DNA of 9,912 bases, from contig CAYZEZ010000189.1 of assembly GCA_964477295.1 (NCBI GenBank), forward strand, positions 1 to 9,912, in the 5' to 3' direction. Source of the DNA: CAYZEZ01 sp964477295. GTDB taxonomy: Bacteria; Bacteroidota; Bacteroidia; Bacteroidales; SM23-62. The notes beneath the pieces were generated by a model. The model searched no databases. It was given only the letters and a program-made list of their open reading frames with translations, and had not been told where the DNA came from. Position numbers and translations under genes: made by a program. This document shows positions 1-4,985 of the stretch, piece by piece (the first letter of the stretch is position 1; each line of letters begins with the position of its first letter).

Positions 1-308
1 TGGTAGGCTGAGGCCGAACTGATAAAAATATATTGTCCTGTCTTGCCCGAAAAAAGCTCAATGTCACGTCTGATTTCTTCCGGTTTGTAAGCAATAAAGT
101 TGACAACAACATCAAATTCATGATCCTTAATTGCTGCTTTAACCTGGCCGGCATTATGGATGTCACCCCGGATGATCCTGGCGTTCTTGAGTTCGGGCCT
201 TTCGCGGTTGCCCCTGTTCAGTAAAAAGACTTCATGACCTTTATTAAGAGCAAGTTTCGAACATGCAGTGGAGATATTACCTGTTCCTCCGATAAATAGT
301 ATTTTCAT
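1..308 (-). CDS. NAD-dependent epimerase/dehydratase family protein, N-terminal part (truncated by window edge)
   Basis: Reading the minus strand from an ATG at 308 gives 102 open codons up to the left edge, so the C-terminal part is missing. The protein begins MKILFIGGTGNIS, a beta strand followed by the glycine-rich GGTGxIS nucleotide-binding turn (residues 7-13) of extended SDR enzymes. HEVFLLNRG (25-33) fits the second Rossmann strand, with Asn/Arg where NADP(H) or NAD(H) ribose is read. RGDIHN (47-52), DVVVNFIAY (66-74) and YIFISSASAY (93-102) fit the D-x-x-D, core-strand and SS-A-S/Y segments seen in epimerase-like proteins. By family it is a cytosolic NAD(P)-dependent sugar-nucleotide or related dehydrogenase; the substrate cannot be read from this fragment and the catalytic YxxxK lies outside the window. 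It is divergent from hypC, with 195 bases between the starts. The assignment to the superfamily is secure, the specific function is not. Confidence 0.82.
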   Translation of the reverse strand, partial: MKILFIGGTGNISTACSKLALNKGHEVFLLNRGNRERPELKNARIIRGDIHNAGQVKAAIKDHEFDVVVNFIAYKPEEIRRDIELFSGKTGQYIFISSASAY

Positions 309-460
309 TGATCCAACGATTAATAGTCCTGGTATTTTAGCATAATCATTAAAAATAGTTAAAATTCTCCTGATAATTTAAAAAGGTTAACAAAATCAGG
401 CAGCCGGTTTTTCCTATGGATCACACTTTTTATCTCATAGCCTTTCTGGTTTTTTTTTCT

Positions 461-468
461 TTACTTTG
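461..468 (+). promoter_or_regulatory. Weak candidate -7 promoter element for hypCDE
   Basis: TTACTTTG lies 35 bases before the hypC start and resembles the Bacteroidota -7 element TAnnTTTG, but with one spacer base fewer (TA-C-TTTG). No clear -33 TTG is seen at the usual distance. A run of nine T occupies 450-458, where the promoter spacer would be. This is the best candidate in the 195-base divergent region 309-503, which otherwise shows only AT-rich sequence. It is inferred from a short motif only. Confidence 0.2.
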
Positions 469-503
469 CCAATTATTTAGAAACATTCTTAAAAGCTGTT
501 ATT

Positions 504-758
504 ATGTGCTTAGCCGTGCCCGGGAAGGTTGTGTATATCGATGAGAGCAATCCTGAGCTCAGGATGGCCAGGGTTGATTTTTCAGGGATTATGAAAGAGG
601 TGAGTGTTCAATGGCTGCCTGAAGTTAAGGTGGGTGATTATATTTTGTCTCATGTGGGTATGGCCCTTAATATAATTGATGAGGAAGATGCAATGGAGAC
701 CTTGAAACTGCTCCGGGAACTAGGGGAGATAGATGCAGAGAATCCTGAGCACTGGTAA
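504..758 (+). CDS. hypC: HypC/HybG/HupF family hydrogenase maturation chaperone
   Basis: This 84-residue protein opens with MCLAVPGKV, the HypC signature. Cys2, exposed after removal of Met1, is the residue that binds the iron of the Fe(CN)2CO precursor and contacts the hydrogenase large subunit. GDYILSHVGMAL (44-55) is the second conserved segment of the OB-fold-like barrel and carries His50, matching the conserved histidine near position 51 of known HypC proteins. The C-terminal acidic helix (58-84) and total length are typical. Known role: a small cytosolic scaffold that pairs with HypD, carries the iron centre and delivers it to apo-[NiFe] hydrogenase. It is the first gene of a hypC-hypD-hypE run on one strand; the 78-base spacer to hypD is filled with short repeats. 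The start is fixed by the need for Cys at position 2. No hydrogenase subunit lies nearby, so its client is encoded elsewhere. Confidence 0.96.
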   Translation: MCLAVPGKVVYIDESNPELRMARVDFSGIMKEVSVQWLPEVKVGDYILSHVGMALNIIDEEDAMETLKLLRELGEIDAENPEHW

Positions 759-781
759 AGAAGAAGGATTTAAAGATTTGA

Positions 782-835
782 GGGGTCAAGGAGCCAAGGG
801 TCCAAGGGGTCAAGGGATTAAGGGAGCCGGCGGAG
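782..835 (+). repeat. Degenerate purine-rich short repeats in the hypC-hypD spacer
   Basis: The spacer contains a G-rich degenerate array built on GGGTCAAGG/GGGTCCAAGG-like words. GGGGTCAAGG occurs exactly at 782-791 and 806-815, with related units GAGCCAAGGG (791-800), GGGTCCAAGG (798-807), CAAGGGATTAAGGG (811-824) and GGGAGCC (822-828). The unit length varies between about 7 and 10 bases, so this is low-complexity repeat rather than a regular tandem array. The stretch lies immediately before the hypD ATG and supplies several AAGGG or GGAG Shine-Dalgarno-like words. No hairpin or coding potential is evident. I recall similar intergenic arrays from Bacteroidota genomes, but this cannot be checked here. 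Confidence 0.6.
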
Positions 836-836
836 C

Positions 837-1976
837 ATGGAACGAAGAAACCGACAAACCGGGAAAACAACAAACCAACAGTTGAAATATCTTGATGAAT
901 ACAGGGACAAGGAGATCGTGCAGAAGCTTTCTGACCAGATCAGGAAAGTGACTACCCATGATTGGACCATCATGGAGATCTGTGGAGGACAGACACATTC
1001 CATCATGAGGTATAGTCTTGAAGAGTACCTGCCTGACCTGATCAGGCTTGTACACGGACCGGGTTGCCCGGTTTGTGTTACACCCCTTGAGATCATTGAT
1101 AAAGCCATTGCCCTGGCTTCAAGGGATGATGTGATCATGGCTTCATTTGGCGACATGATGCGGGTACCGGGTTCGGATAAAGACCTGTTGAGCGTGAAGG
1201 CAGCAGGAGGCGATGTGAGGATGGTATATTCTCCCCTGGATGCAGTAAAGATTGCTGAAGATAATCCGGAAAAGAATGTGGTCTTTTTTGCCATTGGATT
1301 TGAAACGACTGCTCCTGGCAATGCGCTGTCTGTTAAAGAGGCTAAACGAAGGGGATTGACCAACTATTTTATCCTTTCATCCCACGTGCTGGTGCCTCCC
1401 GCAATGAAAGCCATTCTTTCCTCTGATAAGAACCTGATACAGGGATTTCTTGCTGCAGGTCATGTCTGTACAGTCATGGGGTACAATGAGTATATTCCAA
1501 TCGCAGAAGAATATGGCATCCCCATTGTCGTTACCGGATTCGAACCGGTGGATATCCTGCAGGGAATCTACATGGCTGTTGAGATGCTGGAAAAGGGAAT
1601 TACAGAAGTTCACAATGCATATGGCAGGGCTGTCACCCGGGAAGGTAACGCCAGAGCAAAAGAACTGCTGGAGGAAGTGTTTGAAGTAACCGACCGGAAG
1701 TGGCGCGGCATTGGTAATATCCCTAAGAGCGGATATGCCCTGGCCTCCGGTTACGCCGGATTCGATGCTGAAAAGGTTTTTAATACAGGAGATATCACAG
1801 TGCAGGAATCACCCCTTTGTATCGCGGGTGAAGTATTACAGGGACTTAAAAAGCCTTCCGATTGTCCTGCATTCGGAAAAGAATGCAAACCGGAGCATCC
1901 GCTGGGAGCACCAATGGTATCTGCGGAAGGTGCCTGTTCAGCATATTTCCGTTTTGGAAAAACAAAAATAAGCTGA
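837..1976 (+). CDS. hypD: Hydrogenase formation protein HypD ([4Fe-4S] scaffold for the Fe(CN)2CO unit)
   Basis: The 379-residue product shows all hallmarks of HypD: ICGGQTH (48-54) with Cys49, HGPGCPVCV (73-81) with Cys77 and Cys80, GFETTAP (154-160), and a C-terminal cysteine set C328, C343, C350 and C367 that fits the family's [4Fe-4S] site. Known role: cytosolic partner of HypC. The iron carried between HypC Cys2 and HypD receives CN- from HypE and then CO, with the cluster and the CPxC thiols supplying electrons. The family is usually about 360-375 residues and normally begins with a short MKYxxEYRD segment, which here is LKYLDEYRD at 16-24. The first 15 residues, MERRNRQTGKTTNQQ, are therefore extra; a TTG at 882 exactly at Leu16 is an alternative start. 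The ATG at 837 is kept because it is an ATG with GGAG just upstream. It lies downstream of hypC and 60 bases before hypE. Confidence 0.96.
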   Translation: MERRNRQTGKTTNQQLKYLDEYRDKEIVQKLSDQIRKVTTHDWTIMEICGGQTHSIMRYSLEEYLPDLIRLVHGPGCPVCVTPLEIIDKAIALASRDDVIMASFGDMMRVPGSDKDLLSVKAAGGDVRMVYSPLDAVKIAEDNPEKNVVFFAIGFETTAPGNALSVKEAKRRGLTNYFILSSHVLVPPAMKAILSSDKNLIQGFLAAGHVCTVMGYNEYIPIAEEYGIPIVVTGFEPVDILQGIYMAVEMLEKGITEVHNAYGRAVTREGNARAKELLEEVFEVTDRKWRGIGNIPKSGYALASGYAGFDAEKVFNTGDITVQESPLCIAGEVLQGLKKPSDCPAFGKECKPEHPLGAPMVSAEGACSAYFRFGKTKIS

Positions 1977-1983
1977 ACCGCTA

Positions 1984-2036
1984 GTATTGAGTATTGAGTC
2001 GAAGAACGAAGACCAGAAAACGAAGAACGAGGAACG
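1984..2036 (+). repeat. Short tandem and dispersed repeats in the hypD-hypE spacer
   Basis: The 60-base spacer between hypD and hypE is made almost wholly of short repeats. GTATTGA is repeated in tandem at 1984-1990 and 1991-1997. CGAAGAACGA then occurs at 2000-2009 and again at 2021-2030, followed by GGAACGA running into the hypE ATG at 2037. GAACGAAGA (2004-2012) also occurs at 840-848, inside the annotated first codons of hypD, so the two spacers share a repeat word. The array gives purine-rich GAGGAA just upstream of hypE, which may act as its ribosome-binding site. No dyad symmetry or reading frame of interest is seen. Confidence 0.6.
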
Positions 2037-3077
2037 ATGATCGAGTTAAGCTGTCCCATCCCAATAAGCGATTATCCCTTCATCACGATGGCACACGGGA
2101 GCGGAGGGGTATTGTCACACCAGTTGATCGACAAGATGTTCGTTCCGCTTTTTGGTTCAACACAGTTGAATGACCTGCACGATGGAGCAGTCTTTGATGT
2201 TCCTCCCGGAAAACTGGCTTTTACCACCGATTCTTTCGTCATCGATCCAATTTTCTTCCCTGGAGGTAACATCGGCGAACTGGCCATTAACGGAACTGTA
2301 AATGATTTAGCCTGTTGCGGGGCGAAACCACTCTACCTTTCGGTTGGGCTTATCCTGGAAGAAGGGCTTCCAATGGATGACCTCTGGAAGATTGCAGTAT
2401 CGATGAAAGAAGCTTCGGATAATGCCGGAGTTAAGATCATAACCGGAGATACCAAAGTAGTAGATAAAGGGAAAGGGGATAAGATTTTCATTAATACCAC
2501 CGGTATTGGTTCCGTCCTGGATGGGGTTAATATTTCCCCGGTGAATTGTAAACCTGAAGATGTGGTTATAGTCAGCGGCACAATTGGTGATCACGGAATT
2601 GCTGTAATGTCGGCCCGGTCGGGCCTTGAGTTTGAAACCCGGATTGTCAGTGATACAGCTCCATTAAATATCCTGGTAGAAGAGATACTGAATGCTTCAG
2701 GCCAGATTCATGTATTGCGCGATCCCACAAGGGGCGGAGTGGCCACAACCTTAAATGAGATTGCATCTTCATCGAATACCGGTATTATCCTGGAAGAAGA
2801 CAATATACCTGTCACTCAGGAAGTTCACGGTGCCTGTGAAATTCTCGGGCTCGATCCCCTGTATATTGCCAACGAAGGCAAATTGCTTGTCATTATTCCT
2901 GAATCAGAATCTGAAGCGGTATTAAGTGCCATGCGAACAAATCCCGTTGGGAAAAATGCAGCCATTATCGGGCGGGTTTCCGGTGATCATCCCGGAATCG
3001 TCAGAATGACCACCACCATTGGCAGTTCACGCATCATCGATATGCTTACCGGCGAGCAACTCCCAAGGATTTGTTAA
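2037..3077 (+). CDS. hypE: Carbamoyl dehydratase HypE (hydrogenase cyanide-ligand synthesis)
   Basis: The 346-residue protein ends in PRIC (343-346), the diagnostic HypE tail. Its terminal Cys346 is carbamoylated by HypF and dehydrated with ATP to a thiocyanate, giving the CN- ligand passed to the HypC-HypD iron. N-terminal AHGSGG (19-24), TTDSFV (63-68), GTVNDLA (86-92), GDTKVVDKG (137-145) and RDPTRGG (228-234) are the conserved ATP- and metal-binding segments of the PurM/AIR-synthetase fold. The N-terminal domain spans roughly 40-165 and the C-terminal domain 170-335. Length is normal for the family. The start is supported by the LSCPIP...YPFITMAHG lead-in, which is typical of the family. 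SelD and ThiL share the fold but lack the PRIC tail. It is the last gene of the hyp run; the next 192 bases separate it from an unrelated secreted protein. HypF, its required partner, is not in this window. Confidence 0.97.
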   Translation: MIELSCPIPISDYPFITMAHGSGGVLSHQLIDKMFVPLFGSTQLNDLHDGAVFDVPPGKLAFTTDSFVIDPIFFPGGNIGELAINGTVNDLACCGAKPLYLSVGLILEEGLPMDDLWKIAVSMKEASDNAGVKIITGDTKVVDKGKGDKIFINTTGIGSVLDGVNISPVNCKPEDVVIVSGTIGDHGIAVMSARSGLEFETRIVSDTAPLNILVEEILNASGQIHVLRDPTRGGVATTLNEIASSSNTGIILEEDNIPVTQEVHGACEILGLDPLYIANEGKLLVIIPESESEAVLSAMRTNPVGKNAAIIGRVSGDHPGIVRMTTTIGSSRIIDMLTGEQLPRIC

Positions 3078-3165
3078 CCTGCAATTTACCAGCCACCCTA
3101 AAGATTTTCTGATCCTTAACTTTGTCCGGGAACGATTTTGTGGCATATTTTATGAACCGATAGTA

Positions 3166-3173
3166 TAAATTTG
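3166..3173 (+). promoter_or_regulatory. Candidate -7 promoter element for the 3270-6611 gene unit
   Basis: TAAATTTG is an exact match to the Bacteroidota sigma-ABfr -7 consensus TAnnTTTG. It lies 97 bases before the preferred start of the secreted DNRLRE protein, in the 192-base gap after hypE. A TTTG at 3137-3140 could be the -33 element, but the 25-base spacing is longer than the usual 19-21, so the match is imperfect. If it is real, the downstream unit is transcribed separately from hypCDE. No rho-independent hairpin was seen between hypE and this point. Confidence 0.3.
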
Positions 3174-3213
3174 TGTTAAATTAAATACAGGTTGTTATAT
3201 ATGTAATTATTTT

Positions 3214-3225
3214 CATAAATTTATG
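3214..3225. repeat. 12-bp perfect palindrome upstream of the DNRLRE gene
   Basis: CATAAATTTATG is a perfect 6+6 inverted repeat, 45 bases before the preferred start at 3270 and downstream of the candidate -7 element. It could be an operator half-site pair or a chance palindrome in a very AT-rich stretch (3181-3240). The symmetry is visible; any function is inference. Confidence 0.22.
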
Positions 3226-3269
3226 TCATATTTTGTTACTAAGTGTCAGATTATCAAAAAGTCAACAGA

Positions 3270-4268
3270 ATGAAAAAAATATATGCTTTACTACTTTCTC
3301 TTGCCCTTTTTACCTGTGTTCCCGGGCTGGGCACCCTTTGTGCGCAGGACACTATTGTCTTGCCGGCTATGAAAGACAATACCTTATATGAATACGCAAC
3401 AGGGGATTCCTCCAACGGAGCCGGAAATTTTATTTTTGTTGGTAAAACCAATAAGGAAAAGTTGCGAAGGGCTTTAATAGCTTTTGACATATCCGGGAAT
3501 ATTCCGGAAGGTTCAATCATTGAATCGGTCCGGTTGACCCTGCATTTATCAAGGACCGGATCAAGTTCTTCATTCATACGGATACATGAACTCATGCGGG
3601 ACTGGGGAGAGGGTACATCCGATGCTCCCGCCCAGGAGGGAAAGGGAACTCCGGCAACCGATGGCGATGCCACCTGGATTTATACTTTTTTTAATACTGG
3701 GCAATGGTCACATCCTGGTGGAGATTTTTTCTCTGATACACTAGCGACAACAGAAGTGAAAAGTTTTGGGGATTACACATGGAGCTCCACGAGTGGCCTG
3801 GTTGGTAGTGTGCAGAAATGGCTCAACCAACCGGATGAAAATTTTGGATGGATCCTGATCGGCAGCGAGGAGGACAAGCAAGATGTAAAACGGTTTGATT
3901 CCAGGGAACTGGATCATGAGCCTTTCCGGCCCAGGTTGCAGGTGGTTTACTCTGCTCCGGTCAGTATTTATGATAACAATAATGGTTTACAGTGGGTAAC
4001 CGGTTTAAGGGCCTATCCAAATCCTTTTTCAGATATTACAACCATAGAATATAAGCTTGCTCAACAGGGTGATGTTGAAATTAAAATCATGAATATCCTT
4101 GGGCAGGGAGTATTAACCCTTGTTGATGAATATCAGACAGTTGGAACGCATTCAGTAGCGTGGGACGGCAACAATGGAAATGGTAAAAAACTGAATAATG
4201 GAATTTATTATTCTTATATTCGTGTCGGAAAAGAGATATCTGTGATTAAGATTCTGAAAACCCAGTAA
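3270..4268 (+). CDS. Secreted DNRLRE/CBM96-like protein with T9SS type A sorting domain
   Basis: The 332-residue protein has a signal peptide (MKK then a hydrophobic run to about 24, likely cleaved after Ala25). Residues 27-229 form a beta-rich domain of the DNRLRE type, now linked to carbohydrate-binding module family 96: RRALIAFDI (67-75), VRLTLHL (87-93), RIHELMRDWGEGTSD (104-118), TDGDATWIY (130-138) and FRPRLQVVY (219-227) are its usual landmarks. Residues 247-332 are a T9SS type A sorting tail with AYPNPFSD, MNILGQ, GTHSVAWDG and LNNGIYY, expected to send the protein through the outer membrane and often to anchor it at the surface. No catalytic domain is seen; binding to polysaccharide is a family-based inference. 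A GTG at 3243 is in frame, but the ATG at 3270 starts directly at the signal peptide. It is followed after 4 bases by an SDR gene. Confidence 0.85.
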   Translation: MKKIYALLLSLALFTCVPGLGTLCAQDTIVLPAMKDNTLYEYATGDSSNGAGNFIFVGKTNKEKLRRALIAFDISGNIPEGSIIESVRLTLHLSRTGSSSSFIRIHELMRDWGEGTSDAPAQEGKGTPATDGDATWIYTFFNTGQWSHPGGDFFSDTLATTEVKSFGDYTWSSTSGLVGSVQKWLNQPDENFGWILIGSEEDKQDVKRFDSRELDHEPFRPRLQVVYSAPVSIYDNNNGLQWVTGLRAYPNPFSDITTIEYKLAQQGDVEIKIMNILGQGVLTLVDEYQTVGTHSVAWDGNNGNGKKLNNGIYYSYIRVGKEISVIKILKTQ

Positions 4269-4272
4269 ACCT

Positions 4273-4968
4273 ATGACTAAAATTGCACTTGTTACCGGTG
4301 GAGGCCGTGGAATCGGTCTGGAAATCTCCAAACAGCTTGCCGCCCAGGGTATAATTACCATCTTAACTGCGAGGAATATGCATGAGGGCAGACCCCTTGT
4401 AGACGAACTCAGGAATCAATGGAAAAACATTTGGTATCATCAACTTGATGTTACCGATGAGACCAGCATCAGGGATCTGATTAAATACCTGGAAGAGGAT
4501 TGCGGTAAACTTGATATTCTGATCAATAATGCCGGTATCCTGCTTGAGGATGATAAAAATATTCTGGATATGGACCTTGAGATAATCAGGAAGACCCTTG
4601 ATATCAATCTGTATGGTCCACTTAGAGTATGCCAGGCATTTTCACATATGCTTAAAAAGAGTGGCGATGGAAGGATTATCAATCTTTCCAGCTCTATGGG
4701 TCAGCTATCCTCCATGGGCAGTGACAGTCCAGCTTACCGGTTATCCAAAACAGCTCTTAATGCTTTATCAGGTATACTTTCCGCTGAACTGGCTGGCTCA
4801 AATGTCAAAGTGAACTCAGTGTGTCCTGGTTGGGTGAAAACCGGCATGGGCGGGGAGAGTGCCCCCGGAACGGTTAATGAAGGTGCAGATACAGCAGTCT
4901 GGCTGGCTACCACAGACGAAATCCCAAATGGAAAATTTGTCAAGGGAAGAAAAGTGATACCCTGGTAG
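4273..4968 (+). CDS. Short-chain dehydrogenase/reductase (classical SDR, carbonyl-reductase-like)
   Basis: This 231-residue protein is a complete classical SDR with a Rossmann fold. TGGGRGIG (8-15) is the TGxxxGxG cofactor turn, TARN (32-35) follows the second strand, LDVTD (58-62) contacts adenine, NNAGIL (85-90) is the conserved strand-4 motif and Asn112 lies in the INLYG helix. The active site is Ser139-141 with Tyr155 and Lys159 (YRLSK), followed by PGWVKTGMGG (185-194). Arg34 after strand 2 favours NADPH over NADH. The overall pattern, including CPGWVKTGMGG and AVWLAT, resembles the carbonyl reductase-like branch; the physiological substrate is unknown. It should be cytosolic, with no signal peptide. 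It sits 4 bases after the DNRLRE gene and 17 before the protease gene, so co-transcription is likely, although a metabolic link to two exported proteins is not obvious. Confidence 0.9.
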   Translation: MTKIALVTGGGRGIGLEISKQLAAQGIITILTARNMHEGRPLVDELRNQWKNIWYHQLDVTDETSIRDLIKYLEEDCGKLDILINNAGILLEDDKNILDMDLEIIRKTLDINLYGPLRVCQAFSHMLKKSGDGRIINLSSSMGQLSSMGSDSPAYRLSKTALNALSGILSAELAGSNVKVNSVCPGWVKTGMGGESAPGTVNEGADTAVWLATTDEIPNGKFVKGRKVIPW

Positions 4969-4985
4969 ATTAATCCTGTTAAGTT

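Noticed and set aside
33..224. 63-codon open frame on the plus strand at the left edge
   Set aside because: The minus strand reads as the Rossmann N-terminus of an epimerase-like protein across this region, so the plus-strand frame is a shadow.
818..1363. 181-codon open frame on the minus strand opposite hypD
   Set aside because: It lies wholly antisense to a clearly recognised gene and its translation has no recognisable domain. Such open frames are common opposite genes with biased codon use.
782..2036. Possible CRISPR-like array in the hyp spacers
   Set aside because: The repeat words are 7-10 bases, irregularly spaced and without unique spacers of constant length, and no cas gene is present.
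2037..3077. Selenophosphate synthetase (SelD) or ThiL instead of HypE
   Set aside because: The fold is shared, but the C-terminal PRIC and the position after hypC and hypD fix the call as HypE. The SelD N-terminal Cys/Sec loop is absent.
3078..3165. Rho-independent terminator after hypE
   Set aside because: I saw no GC-rich hairpin followed by a T-run in this stretch. Short T-runs occur without a stem.
3270..3347. Lipoprotein signal at the DNRLRE protein (Cys16 or Cys24)
   Set aside because: LFTC and GTLC do not fit a good lipobox, and the protein has a T9SS tail, which normally goes with signal peptidase I cleavage. Ala25 is a better site.
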